A stretch of DNA of 53,616 bases from Clostridiales bacterium UBA7273 (GTDB lineage: Bacteria; Bacillota; Clostridia; Oscillospirales; Oscillospiraceae). The stretch lies in assembly GCA_002472405.1 (NCBI GenBank), contig DKRV01000014.1:21767-75382 (forward strand). The letters run 5' to 3'. The position numbers and the translations under genes are program-made. Positions within the stretch are counted from its first letter, which is position 1; every line of letters begins with the position of its first letter. Below are positions 8,713 to 17,640 of this stretch, piece by piece. The notes beneath the pieces are model-generated. The model made no database searches, had not been told where the DNA came from, and was given only the letters and a program-made list of their open reading frames with translations.

Positions 8713-10218
8713 ATGAAAAAATTCAGAAAACTTGCCGCGGCGTTTCTGGCAGTGCTGATGCTTGTGGGAGTTCTGCCGATATCGGCGAGCGCCGACGGAG
8801 ATAAGCTCATTGCGCTCACCTTCGACGACGGCCCCTCGAGCAGCAATACGGCCCGGCTTCTTGACGGACTCAAGGCGCGCGGCGCGCACTGCAAATTCTT
8901 CCTCGTCGGCCAAATGGCCGAGCGCAGCCCCGGCCTTGTCAAGCGCGCCTGGCAGGAGGGTCACGAGATAGCGAGCCACACCTACGATCATCCGGCAATG
9001 ACGTCAAAGACCGACGCGCAGATCCGCCAGCAGCTTCAGAAAACCGACGCGATACTCGACAGCGCCATCGGGCAGAACTTCAGCTATATGCTCCGTCCGC
9101 CCTACGGCGACTATAATCAACGTGTGCTCAAGGCTGCGAACACGCCGTGCTTCTTCTGGTCGATGGACACATACGACTGGAAAAGCCAAAATGCCGACTC
9201 TGTCTACCGCGAGTTTATAAAGCAGGCGCGCGACGGCTCCATTGCACTTTTGCACGACACGCACTCGACCTCCGTCACGGCTGCGCTGCGCGCTATCGAC
9301 ACGCTTCAGGCTCAGGGCTATAAATTCGTGACATTGAGCGAAATGTTCATGCGCCGCGGAATAAGCCTTGAAAACGGCAAGATCTATTTTAACGCCTATC
9401 CCGGCAAAAACGGCACCGCCCCCGGAATTGCAAAGCCGGCTGTGAATCTTGAAAAAGACGAAAACGGCAAGCGCGTTACCCTCTCGGGTGATGCGCGCGG
9501 CAGCGTCTACTACACGCTCGACGGCAGCATGCCCACGCCGTCAAATGCGAAAAAGTACACGGGCGCATTTTATGTGCCCGGCGGCACTGTCATTCGCGCG
9601 GTGAGCGTCGTGAAGTGGAACGGCATCCGCTCGGACGAGACGAGCATGACCGTTACAGCGCGCGGCAATCTGTTTACAGATGTTAAGCCCGGCGACTGGT
9701 TTTACAATGATGTTGACCGCATCGCGGCCGAGGGCATATTGAACGGAACGGCCAAAAACGTTTTCTCGCCGAATGTCGGCCTTACGCGCGCAATGCTCGC
9801 AACGGCGCTCTACCGCGCGGCAGGGCAGCCCGAGGTCAGCGGTGAGCTTGAGTTTTCCGACGCTTCCGCGGTCGGCAGCTGGTGCCGTGACGCGCTGCTG
9901 TGGGCGTGCGAAAACGGCATAATGAAGGGCTACGAGGACGGCGCTCTCCGCCCCGGCAGAAGCATAAGCCGCGCCGAGCTCGGCTGCATGATGACAAGGT
10001 ATCTTGTGCTAAGCGGCAAGGATATAAGCGAGCTCGAAGATGTGCTTTCGGGCTTTTCCGATGCCGGAGCCGTCAACGAGTCCATGCGAGAGGCGCTTAA
10101 CGCCGCATGCGCGCTGGGCATAGTCAAGGGCATCGGCGGCGGCCGCCTTGACCCGAACGGCGGCGCAACACGCGCGCAGACCGCTGTCATGATAAGCAGA
10201 ATGCTCGATAAGATTTAA
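8713..10218 (+). CDS. Secreted polysaccharide deacetylase with chitobiase-type and SLH domains
   Basis: Exported protein of 501 residues. The signal peptide is about 1-27. The NodB deacetylase domain (about 31-215) has TFDDGPS with Asp38/Asp39, metal His89 and His93 (SHTYDHP), RPPYGD (128-133) and a late HDTHST motif. A chitobiase/hexosaminidase C-terminal-type beta domain follows (about 240-315). Three SLH repeats (about 319-501) would bind it non-covalently to the secondary wall polymer. It probably removes N- or O-acetyl groups from wall glycan. It is last in the operon, 3 nt after the DHHW gene, and opposes the acylating pair. Confidence 0.92.
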   Translation: MKKFRKLAAAFLAVLMLVGVLPISASADGDKLIALTFDDGPSSSNTARLLDGLKARGAHCKFFLVGQMAERSPGLVKRAWQEGHEIASHTYDHPAMTSKTDAQIRQQLQKTDAILDSAIGQNFSYMLRPPYGDYNQRVLKAANTPCFFWSMDTYDWKSQNADSVYREFIKQARDGSIALLHDTHSTSVTAALRAIDTLQAQGYKFVTLSEMFMRRGISLENGKIYFNAYPGKNGTAPGIAKPAVNLEKDENGKRVTLSGDARGSVYYTLDGSMPTPSNAKKYTGAFYVPGGTVIRAVSVVKWNGIRSDETSMTVTARGNLFTDVKPGDWFYNDVDRIAAEGILNGTAKNVFSPNVGLTRAMLATALYRAAGQPEVSGELEFSDASAVGSWCRDALLWACENGIMKGYEDGALRPGRSISRAELGCMMTRYLVLSGKDISELEDVLSGFSDAGAVNESMREALNAACALGIVKGIGGGRLDPNGGATRAQTAVMISRMLDKI

Positions 10219-10227
10219 TCATAAAGC

Positions 10228-10260
10228 GAAAAAGCAGACAGCTTTTCTGTCTGCTTTTTT
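10228..10260. terminator. Terminator between convergent genes
   Basis: An 11-bp stem (10231-10241 with 10247-10257), CTTTT loop and T6 on the plus strand. It ends the surface operon and probably also serves the minus-strand HAD gene. Confidence 0.88.
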
Positions 10261-10261
10261 G

Positions 10262-10831
10262 CTATTTATCCGGCCAGGGGATGGGAGTTTGACCCTTGTC
10301 AACGATCAGATACGCCTTTTGCGCTATGCGCGCCATGGGTGTGTCGGACAGGGAGTCGGAGTAAAACGCCTCGGTCACGGCACCGGGGTGAGCGGCATAG
10401 AACCTGCGTACCTTTTCCTCGCCGTGGCAGTTGCGGCCGTACATTTTGCCCGTGCGCTTGTCCATTGGCGAGGCGATAAGCTCGATGCCGAGCCTGTCGG
10501 TCATGGGCTTTACGACAAATTCGGGAGAGGCCGAGATCACAATGTCGTCCGGCCTGTGCTGCGCGCGGTACCACGGTGCGATCCAGCTCTCGTGCTCGTC
10601 CCAATAGACCTTCAAAACGGTGTCGATATCGTCGATGCGGCGCACAAAGCTGAATATGTTCTCCTTGAGCTTTTCCTTGGGGATGAGATTTAGAAGATAC
10701 GCAAGCCCGATCACGGCCATCCTCGGCAGCCAGCACAGCAGAACAAACGGATGGCGGCGCATGTACCACCTGACGAAGGTCACGGATGAATCGGGGTAGA
10801 AGATCGTTTTGTCAAAATCGTATGTATTCAT
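10262..10831 (-). CDS. HAD-superfamily (IB-like) phosphatase
   Basis: Cytoplasmic hydrolase of 189 residues. HAD motif I is DFDKT with nucleophile Asp5 and general acid Asp7. Motif II is the Ser in ISASPEF. Motif III is the late DSLSD. This matches the phosphoserine-phosphatase-like IB subgroup. A longer reading frame extends upstream into the ATPase gene, but the ATG at 10831 follows ATGAGG and fits the family N-terminus. It lies 5 nt after the P-type ATPase and is probably coupled to it. The substrate is unknown. Confidence 0.85.
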   Translation of the reverse strand: MNTYDFDKTIFYPDSSVTFVRWYMRRHPFVLLCWLPRMAVIGLAYLLNLIPKEKLKENIFSFVRRIDDIDTVLKVYWDEHESWIAPWYRAQHRPDDIVISASPEFVVKPMTDRLGIELIASPMDKRTGKMYGRNCHGEEKVRRFYAAHPGAVTEAFYSDSLSDTPMARIAQKAYLIVDKGQTPIPWPDK

Positions 10832-10836
10832 AGGCC

Positions 10837-12723
10837 TCATTTCACCTTGTATATCCTGTATGCGCCGACGACCGTCAGCATAAATGTCAGCGTATCTGCC
10901 GTGACGGCGGCGATCATGCCGATGCTTCCGAGAGCTGCGAGCAGCAGCACCGCAAGCTTCACGACAATGGCAAGCAGCAGGCTCAGCCTTACGGTGCGCG
11001 ATGCCGCTTTGCATATGCGCATGGCCAGAGGCAGCTTGCGTATATCGTCGCTCATGATGAGTATATCAGACCTCGACGCTGCCGCACGGGGGTTCAATGC
11101 GCCGATCGCAACGCCGACGTCGGCCTTTGAGATGACCGATGCGTCGCTCACCGCGTCGCCCACGAACGCAAGCTTGCCTGCGTGCTTTTCACGCAGCAGC
11201 TCGCCGACGGCAACCACCTTGTCCTCGGGAAGAAGCTCGGTCATAACGTCCGAAACGCCGAGGGCACGCCCGACGGCCTTGCCGACTCGCTCGGTGTCGC
11301 CGGTAAGGAGCACGGCCTTTTCGATGCCTGCGTCGTACAGCTCGCGTACGGCGTCCTTTGCGCCGTCCTTGACCCTGTCGTCGATGATGATATAGCCGTA
11401 GTAAATGCCGCCGGCAGCGACGTGAACAACGGATAGATGTCTGTCGGTGCGGTCGCACTTAATGCCGTTTGAGTTCATAAGCGCCGTGTTGCCGACGAGA
11501 ACGCGTCTGCCGTAAACATCGGCTTCAACGCCGCGCCCGGCAAGCTCGCGCACGTTCGTGACATGCTCGGGGTCGATGACCGTTGTGCTCGCTCTGCGCA
11601 GAGAAAGCGCGATCGGGTGGTTTGAATAGCTCTCGGCCGCGGCTGCGAGGGAAACGAGGTCTGCGCTGCTGATGCCCTTCGGCTCAACGCCGGTGACGGA
11701 AAAGCTGCCCTCCGTGACGGTTCCGGTCTTGTCCATGACGACGGTCGCCGAGCCTGCAAGCGCTTCAAGCTCGCTCTTGCCGCGGATGATGATGCCGCGC
11801 TCAACTGCCGTGCTCAGTCCGGCAAAATAGGCCATTGATGTGACGATGAGCGGCTGGGCAAACGATGCGGCGGCGAGGAAGATCAGCGCCCTGTGCGCCC
11901 AGTCGAGCCATTCGCCGGTGATGATAGACGGGATGATGACCAGAGCTATTGCAAGGGCGATGACTATGGGTGTGAACAGCTTCGATATGCCGGCAAAGCG
12001 CTTTTCGCGGCGCGAAACGCTCTTGGGTGCGCCCTCGACAGCCTGCGAGGCGCGAACGAGAGTCGAGTTGTTATAAAGCCCCGTGACGCGGATCTTCAGT
12101 GTGTTTCCGAGGTTCACGCAGCCCGAGACGACCTCATTGCCAACGCCGACGTCGATCGGCTGCCTGTCGCCGGTGTAGGCCGAGGCATCGACCGAGCTGC
12201 TGCCGTCAACGACTATGCCGTCGAGCGGAATAAGCTCGTTTTTTCCGACGGTCATGACCGTGCCCGGACGAATGCGCACGGGATCGACCATGTTCATTTT
12301 GCCGCCCTGCTCGACCGCGACATATTCCGGCCGCAGAAAGGCGAGATACGGTGTGCGCTTTTGATTTTTGCCTGCAAAAATGTGCTCAAAGCAGCTGCCG
12401 GCGTCAAAGGCCACGAGCACGAAAAACGCCTCGTTAAAATTCTGCATGCAGGCCGTTCCTGCGCATGCGAGAACGATCAGCAGCTCATACGACAGTACCT
12501 TGCCGCCGAGAATTTTTCCGAATGCATTGCGTAGCGGCGTGACTGCGGCAATGATAACGGGCACAATTGCCAAAATAAGCGTTGCCCATTTAGGCAGATT
12601 GACATACACGGCGCCCACTGCCGAGGCGGCAATGTACAGCGCAAGCGCTATGCCGAGCCAGAGCAGCTCACGCTCGAGCGCAATGCGGTGCATGTCGCGG
12701 CGGCGGATATCCTTATGCTTCAT
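10837..12723 (-). CDS. Divergent P1B-like P-type ATPase lacking the CPC motif
   Basis: Membrane ATPase of 628 residues with the P-type core: phosphorylated Asp331 in DKTGT (331-335), a metal-ATPase type His-Pro (369-370) in SNHPIALSL, TGDT, and GDxxxD (522-527). It has no N-terminal metal-binding domain. Two canonical elements are changed. The A-domain loop is TGD (184-186) instead of TGE, and the transmembrane CPC ion-binding motif is replaced by A-Q-P (289-291). Classical Cu, Cd or Zn transport is therefore doubtful. The ATG at 12723 is behind GGAGTG. A GTG three codons earlier is less likely. Confidence 0.85.
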   Translation of the reverse strand: MKHKDIRRRDMHRIALERELLWLGIALALYIAASAVGAVYVNLPKWATLILAIVPVIIAAVTPLRNAFGKILGGKVLSYELLIVLACAGTACMQNFNEAFFVLVAFDAGSCFEHIFAGKNQKRTPYLAFLRPEYVAVEQGGKMNMVDPVRIRPGTVMTVGKNELIPLDGIVVDGSSSVDASAYTGDRQPIDVGVGNEVVSGCVNLGNTLKIRVTGLYNNSTLVRASQAVEGAPKSVSRREKRFAGISKLFTPIVIALAIALVIIPSIITGEWLDWAHRALIFLAAASFAQPLIVTSMAYFAGLSTAVERGIIIRGKSELEALAGSATVVMDKTGTVTEGSFSVTGVEPKGISSADLVSLAAAAESYSNHPIALSLRRASTTVIDPEHVTNVRELAGRGVEADVYGRRVLVGNTALMNSNGIKCDRTDRHLSVVHVAAGGIYYGYIIIDDRVKDGAKDAVRELYDAGIEKAVLLTGDTERVGKAVGRALGVSDVMTELLPEDKVVAVGELLREKHAGKLAFVGDAVSDASVISKADVGVAIGALNPRAAASRSDILIMSDDIRKLPLAMRICKAASRTVRLSLLLAIVVKLAVLLLAALGSIGMIAAVTADTLTFMLTVVGAYRIYKVK

Positions 12724-12765
12724 TTCTTTCACTCCAAACGCGAGGATAAATGTTTATATGTCAAA

Positions 12766-12795
12766 ATGATACGCCAATATGGTGCCCCGTGTCAA
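12766..12795 (-). promoter_or_regulatory. Promoter for the P-type ATPase
   Basis: Read on the minus strand: TTGACA (12795-12790), 18-nt spacer, TATCAT (12771-12766). Confidence 0.6.
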
Positions 12796-12833
12796 ATCCG
12801 CATACACATAATTTTAATATAATAGCTTATTCC

Positions 12834-12862
12834 TTGACATAATCTTTGCAGGATGCTATGCT
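12834..12862 (+). promoter_or_regulatory. Promoter for the S24 repressor operon
   Basis: TTGACA (12834-12839), 17-nt spacer, TATGCT (12857-12862). AGGAGG follows at 12879-12884. No clear palindromic operator was seen here. Confidence 0.75.
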
Positions 12863-12892
12863 ATACTTAATGTAATGTAGGAGGTATGCTGC

Positions 12893-13636
12893 TTGAGAGG
12901 CTCGATGCTCAAGGAGATACTTCAGGAGCAGGGCATAAGCATCAGCGAGCTTGCCCGGAGACTGAACGTTTCCGCACAGACGCTTTACAGTATGGTAAAG
13001 CGCGATAATCAGAAGGTCGATTTCGACATGATGATGCATATCTGCAAGCTGCTCAATGTTCCGGTCGAGCGGCTGTGCGAGGATAATGCGCTGCCTAAAA
13101 TGCCGGACCTGCGCGAGTGGCAGTTTATCGGCAAATACAGGCGGCTGAGCGAAAGCGGCAGGGAGCTTGTCGATATGGTCATCGACCATGAGCTGTCGCG
13201 CCGCGAGGAAGAGCCGAGCGTAAATTCGCCCGAAAGCAAGATAATACCTCTTTACCTCACCCCGGCCGCGGCAGGCTACGCATCGCCCGCCCTCGGCGAC
13301 GATTATGAGGACTATGCGGTCGAAAAGGGCAGTGCTGCCGATTTTGCCGTGCGCATAGCGGGCGACAGCATGGAGCCGTATATCCACGACGGAGATGTTG
13401 CGCTGTGCAAGCGCGGAGCCATTATCCACGACGGCGATATCGGCCTGTTCTTCGTTGACGGCGACATGAAGTGCAAGCAGTATTGCCAGGATTACAGCGG
13501 AAACGTCTATCTTTTCTCGGCAAACCGCGATAGGAGCGACGCCGACGTGACGGTTCCGGCAAGCTCGGGCATAACGCTCATGTGCTTTGGCAAGGTGCTG
13601 CTCGATAAGAGTATACCGCTGCCGGAAATGCGGTGA
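12893..13636 (+). CDS. LexA-like S24 repressor with N-terminal HTH
   Basis: Regulator of 247 residues. An XRE-type helix-turn-helix spans about 5-60 (ISISELARRLNVSAQTLYSM), then a linker, then an S24 self-cleaving domain. Candidate Ser159 is in AGDSMEPY, Lys195 lies in DMKCKQY, and an Ala-Gly cleavage bond at about 127-128 is in TPAAAGYAS. The spacings resemble LexA/CI-type repressors, so self-cleavage during DNA stress is likely. The start is TTG at 12893, 8 nt from AGGAGG. The in-frame ATG at 12905 is too far from that site. It heads an operon. Confidence 0.88.
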   Translation: MRGSMLKEILQEQGISISELARRLNVSAQTLYSMVKRDNQKVDFDMMMHICKLLNVPVERLCEDNALPKMPDLREWQFIGKYRRLSESGRELVDMVIDHELSRREEEPSVNSPESKIIPLYLTPAAAGYASPALGDDYEDYAVEKGSAADFAVRIAGDSMEPYIHDGDVALCKRGAIIHDGDIGLFFVDGDMKCKQYCQDYSGNVYLFSANRDRSDADVTVPASSGITLMCFGKVLLDKSIPLPEMR

Positions 13637-13640
13637 CGAT

Positions 13641-14213
13641 ATGAAGTTTGAAAACAAGCTGCCCTCGGGATACACGACCGAGACGATAGACCTCGACGGC
13701 GATAAAAAGCTTGCCGTCCGGCTGTATGCCGCAGCCGCAGCCATCGCCGTTGTGCTCACTGTGGTCTGCTGTCTGCTCAAAGACATAAGCCTGCTGTTTG
13801 ACGCATCGGGAGCATTTGCGCTGCTGGGGAGATTTATCCTCGTCATGCTGATAACGGCTGTCTGCCTTGTCGGGCAGGAATACTTAAAATGCATTATCAT
13901 CGGCAAGCTCACCGGCAAGCCTGCGCGCGTCGTGCGCGGCAGGATGAGCGCATATATAGAATACAAGTGCTGGCTGGATAAGCGCAGCTATCTGATAATG
14001 AGCCTTGCTCCGGCGGCCGCTGTCTGCCTTGTGCTGCTCATACTGATGATAATCCTGCCGGATAAGCTGTTCTGGCAGTGTTATGTGATATTTATCGTCA
14101 GCCTCACCGGTGCGTGCGGCGATGCATATGTTGCGTACAGGCTTAGCAAAGAAAAGCCGGATGTGCGCATTAAAAACGAGGGATACAAGATATCCATTGC
14201 AACGGAGAAATAA
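13641..14213 (+). CDS. DUF3267-like four-helix membrane protein
   Basis: Membrane protein of 190 residues with about four hydrophobic segments. The overall pattern, including a late G-A-C-G-D-A motif, recalls DUF3267, a putative zincin-like membrane metalloprotease family. The expected HExxH-type motif is not intact: the equivalent segment reads G-Q-E-Y-L-K. It may therefore be inactive, or not a true member. It begins 4 nt after the repressor gene, and the coupling suggests a related role. Assignment is tentative. Confidence 0.55.
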   Translation: MKFENKLPSGYTTETIDLDGDKKLAVRLYAAAAAIAVVLTVVCCLLKDISLLFDASGAFALLGRFILVMLITAVCLVGQEYLKCIIIGKLTGKPARVVRGRMSAYIEYKCWLDKRSYLIMSLAPAAAVCLVLLILMIILPDKLFWQCYVIFIVSLTGACGDAYVAYRLSKEKPDVRIKNEGYKISIATEK

Positions 14214-14217
14214 CTAA

Positions 14218-15375
14218 ATGCAGATAAGCGAACAGATACTCAGCATGAAGGACGACTGCGTCAAGATACGCCGCGACCTGCACAGAATACCCGAGATCGG
14301 CTTCGATCTTCAAAAAACGCACGAATATATAAAGCCGATAATCGAAGCGTGCCGCCCCGATGAGCTGAAGGTGCTCGCCGAAGTGGGACTAAAGGCGGTG
14401 TTTTACGCCAAGGACGCAGACCGCACGATAGCATTCCGCGCCGATATGGACGGAATGAAAAACACCGAGGAGAACAAATGCCGCTTCCGCTCGCGCAATA
14501 AGGGCGTGATGCACGGCTGCGGCCACGACGGACATATGACGATCCTTTTGCTTCTGGCAAAGTGGATATCGCTCAACCGCGATAAGCTCAAATGCAACGT
14601 CGTGCTGCTGTTCCAGCCCGGCGAAGAGGGCTGGGGCGGCGCGCGGAAAATGATCGACGAAGGCGCGCTCGTTTCGCCGAAGGTCGATCGCATCTACGGG
14701 CTGCATCTTTGGCCGACCGTGCCCAGCGGCAAGATCGGCATACGCTGGTCAAACCTCATGGCGCAGACAAGCGATTTTGAGATCAAGGTCCACGGCAAAA
14801 GCGCCCATGCGTCAACGCCGCAGATGGGCATTGACGCCATCGTTGTCGCCGCTGAGCTTATAACGATGATCCAGTCGGTCATAACGCGCGATGTCGATCC
14901 GCATCAGGACGCACTGCTGACCCTCGGCAAGATCGTCGGCGGAACGTCGCACAACGTCATTGCCGAGGAGGTCACCATGAGCGGAACTCTGCGCGTTTTC
15001 AGCAACGAGCTTTACGATAAGCTCATGCGGCAGATAATCGCGCTGCTCAAGGGCCTTGAGATGGCAACCGACGCCGGCATTTCGATGCAGACGATCGTGC
15101 ACTATCCGTATGTCGCAAATCCGCGCGCGCTGGTCGAGAAGTTTTACACGGTGCTCGATTCGATGGACGATGTCGTTCTCGTCGAGCCTGTCATGGCGGC
15201 GGAGGATTTCGCCGAATATCAGCAGGAAGTCGAAGGTATGTTCATGTTCCTCGGCGTGAACGGCGGCAGGGGAGGAGCCCCTCTGCACAGCAGTAAATTT
15301 GATTTCGATGAGGAAGTGCTGCTCGTCGGAGCCGAGGCATTTAAAAGAATATTGGAGAGTGAAAACTATGCATGA
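14218..15375 (+). CDS. M20-family amidohydrolase (N-acyl amino acid hydrolase-like)
   Basis: Metal-dependent hydrolase of 385 residues, the normal length for hippurate/N-acyl-amino-acid amidohydrolases. Metal ligands are visible: Cys101 and His103 in HGCGHDGH (99-106), and Glu136/Glu137 in QPGEEGWGG. The dimerisation insert is about 185-300. It probably cleaves N-acylated amino acids or short peptides in the cytoplasm. It starts behind CGGAGA, 4 nt after the membrane protein. Its end overlaps the next gene by 8 nt. Confidence 0.9.
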   Translation: MQISEQILSMKDDCVKIRRDLHRIPEIGFDLQKTHEYIKPIIEACRPDELKVLAEVGLKAVFYAKDADRTIAFRADMDGMKNTEENKCRFRSRNKGVMHGCGHDGHMTILLLLAKWISLNRDKLKCNVVLLFQPGEEGWGGARKMIDEGALVSPKVDRIYGLHLWPTVPSGKIGIRWSNLMAQTSDFEIKVHGKSAHASTPQMGIDAIVVAAELITMIQSVITRDVDPHQDALLTLGKIVGGTSHNVIAEEVTMSGTLRVFSNELYDKLMRQIIALLKGLEMATDAGISMQTIVHYPYVANPRALVEKFYTVLDSMDDVVLVEPVMAAEDFAEYQQEVEGMFMFLGVNGGRGGAPLHSSKFDFDEEVLLVGAEAFKRILESENYA

Positions 15376-16063
15376 CGAAGTATCAATTGAGAAAAAACTG
15401 CCCAACCGAGTTGATGGTACGCTGCGTAAGTTCGCACTTCGTGTGCCCGAATGCATTTATAAGTGCAGCGGTATAATCGTTTTCGGAAAGCGCATCAAAT
15501 CGCTCGTGTTCTCGACCGACCTGAGCATCATCAGAAACGTCAACGCCGATGCGATCATGGCGGTGTATCCCTTCACGCCGCAGCCCGTGATAACCCAGGC
15601 GCTGCTCACCGCGGCGGATATCCCCGTGTTCTCCGGCGTCGGCGGCGGACTCACGCAGGGGCAGAGGGCGATAAACCTTGCCATGTTTGCCGAGATGCAG
15701 GGCGCGACCGGCGTCGTGCTCAATGACCCTACCTCGAACGAGGTGCTGTCGCTTGTGCGCCACACTGTGGATATTCCCGTTGTTGTGACCGTTGCGAGAA
15801 AGGAAACGGATTTTGAAGCCCGTTTGAAGGCCGGAGCGGACATCTTCAACGTCTCCGCCGCGGCAGATACGCCGGATCTGGTCCGCAGAATAAAGGACGC
15901 ACATCCCGACGTTCCCGTCATCGCAACCGGCGGCCCGACCGAGGAGAGCATCATGCAGACCATTGCCGCCGGTGCAAACGCCATCACCTGGACTCCGCCC
16001 TCTAACGGCGAGGTTTTCCGCGATATCATGGCAGCCTACCGCGAGGGTAAGCCCCATCCCTGA
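15368..16063 (+). CDS. TIM-barrel (phosphate-binding type) protein, function unknown
   Basis: Protein of 231 residues with a beta/alpha-barrel pattern. Gly-rich strands PVFSGVGGG and the late phosphate-binding motif VIATGGPTEESI resemble thiazole-synthase or HisA-like barrels, but no specific enzyme is recognised. It overlaps the M20 gene by 8 nt and has its own GGAGAG site before the ATG at 15368, so it is translationally coupled. The partnership may mean both act on one metabolite. It ends just before a strong terminator. Confidence 0.7.
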   Translation: MHDEVSIEKKLPNRVDGTLRKFALRVPECIYKCSGIIVFGKRIKSLVFSTDLSIIRNVNADAIMAVYPFTPQPVITQALLTAADIPVFSGVGGGLTQGQRAINLAMFAEMQGATGVVLNDPTSNEVLSLVRHTVDIPVVVTVARKETDFEARLKAGADIFNVSAAADTPDLVRRIKDAHPDVPVIATGGPTEESIMQTIAAGANAITWTPPSNGEVFRDIMAAYREGKPHP

Positions 16064-16093
16064 CGAATAGATGAATAAATAGATGAATATAAG

Positions 16094-16126
16094 AAAATCC
16101 CGAAGGATGATTCCTTCGGGATTTTT
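16094..16126. terminator. Bidirectional terminator
   Basis: A 13-bp stem (16095-16107 with 16112-16124), TGAT loop and T-tract on both strands, between genes ending at 16063 and 16142. Confidence 0.88.
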
Positions 16127-16141
16127 AAATGCGTATTTACA

Positions 16142-17389
16142 TCAAGCGTTTGCCGAGTAAGTGAAGCTTACGCCGGGATAGCGCGTCTGCGGATCGATCC
16201 TCGAGCCGTTTATGTACATCTCAAAATGCAGATGCGGACCGGTTGACATGCCGGTAGAGCCGACATAGCCGATGGTCTGACCGCGCGAAACGGTCTGGCC
16301 GACGGAGACTGCGCGCGAGGACATGTGTGCGTAAAGCGTCTGCATGCCGTTGCCGTGGTCGATCATGACGTAGTTGCCCCAGCCGCCGTTCCAGCCGTCG
16401 GATGAGCGTACTACTGTGCCGGAGTCGGCTGCGTAGATCGCGCTGCCGTAGCTTGCGCCGATGTCGGTGCCGCCGTGGTTTTTATACTCGCCTGTGATGG
16501 GGTGGGTGCGCGGACCCTGACGGCTTGTTATGTAGGTGCAGTAGCTCGGCCAAACGAGGTTACCGGTGCCGACGGTGCTGCCGCCGCTGTTGCCGTTATT
16601 GCCGCCCTGCTGCTGTTGCTGCTGTTTGTTCAGCTCTGAGATCTTGGCCTGGATGTCGGCGTTAAGTGCCTTTTCCTGCGCGGAAAGCTCGCTGAGCAGC
16701 GAGGAGTTGGAGCTTATATCGCCCTGAAGCGAAGCGATAACAGCATTGGCCTGGGCGATGTCCTTTTCCTGCTGAGCCTTGAGAGTCTCAAGCTCTGCCT
16801 TGCTGTCCTCCATCTCGGCCTTGGCCTGCTCATACTCAGCCTTGACGGCCTTGAGGTCGTCAACGGACTGGCGGTAAGCATCCTCAAGCTCCTTGTCGCT
16901 TCTCATGATATCGCCGATATCATCAATAAGGCTCAAGAACTCGCCGATGCTGCTTGCGCCGAACAGAACCTCAAAATAATTGTATCTGCCCGACTCCTCC
17001 ATGGCGCGCACGCGCACACGATATTTCTCAAGCTGAGCGTCGGCCACCTTCTGAGCTTCGTCCACTTCCGCGGTCTTCTGCTCGATAAGCTCGGTGTGCA
17101 GATCTATCTGCTCGTTTAGATTAAGGATCTGCTTTACGGTGATGGCGTTTTTCTCGTCAAGCGCGTTTTTCAGCGCTATCTGGTCACTCTGCTGACTCTG
17201 AAGAGAGTTGATCGTAGACTGGAGGCTGCTCTTCTGGCTCGAAAGCTGAGACTTCTGAGACTTGAGCGCGTCTATCTCCGACTGCGATACGGCAAAAGCC
17301 GAAACGGACATGCACGAGAGCATAACGCTCATCGTCATGACCAGAGCCATCGCGAAAGCAAAAAACTTTTTCATTTTTTTCTTCAGCAT
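16142..17389 (-). CDS. Secreted M23 peptidoglycan endopeptidase with coiled coil (EnvC-like)
   Basis: Exported protein of 415 residues. The signal peptide spans about 1-34. A long coiled coil follows (about 35-250, rich in Q/S/L heptads), then a Gln-rich and Gly/Asn-rich linker, then a C-terminal LytM domain. The domain shows zinc ligands HxxxD in NHGGTDIG and HLH in GPHLHFEMY. It cleaves peptidoglycan cross-links during growth or division. The reading frame opens at a TTG, but the ATG at 17389 has GGAG 6 nt upstream and begins a typical signal peptide (MLKKKMKKF). Confidence 0.92.
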   Translation of the reverse strand: MLKKKMKKFFAFAMALVMTMSVMLSCMSVSAFAVSQSEIDALKSQKSQLSSQKSSLQSTINSLQSQQSDQIALKNALDEKNAITVKQILNLNEQIDLHTELIEQKTAEVDEAQKVADAQLEKYRVRVRAMEESGRYNYFEVLFGASSIGEFLSLIDDIGDIMRSDKELEDAYRQSVDDLKAVKAEYEQAKAEMEDSKAELETLKAQQEKDIAQANAVIASLQGDISSNSSLLSELSAQEKALNADIQAKISELNKQQQQQQGGNNGNSGGSTVGTGNLVWPSYCTYITSRQGPRTHPITGEYKNHGGTDIGASYGSAIYAADSGTVVRSSDGWNGGWGNYVMIDHGNGMQTLYAHMSSRAVSVGQTVSRGQTIGYVGSTGMSTGPHLHFEMYINGSRIDPQTRYPGVSFTYSANA

Positions 17390-17640
17390 AATGATCTCCA
17401 ATACTTTTGGTTTACCATAATATTATACACCCCGTGTCAAGCCGGGCGCCTTCAATATTATGAACTGCACTTATTATGCCATAAAAACCGCGCTTCTTTG
17501 TTAATAAAGTATGATTAAAGTGTAAAAATCCGTTTGCACCCGAGGAGAGTGCGGCTGAATGGGTTTGTCGGTATTTTCCGGTCGGGATACTGCAATAACC
17601 GTATCGATAGGTGCCCCAATGCGCTTCTAAAAAGCGCCAC
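17390..17640. other. Intergenic region with a possible dispersed repeat
   Basis: No gene is seen. A TATAAT-like hexamer near 17440 on the minus strand may serve the M23 gene, but no -35 box sits at the right distance. The stretch from about 17565 into the terminator (to about 17650) resembles window positions 1-72; see findings. Confidence 0.4.
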
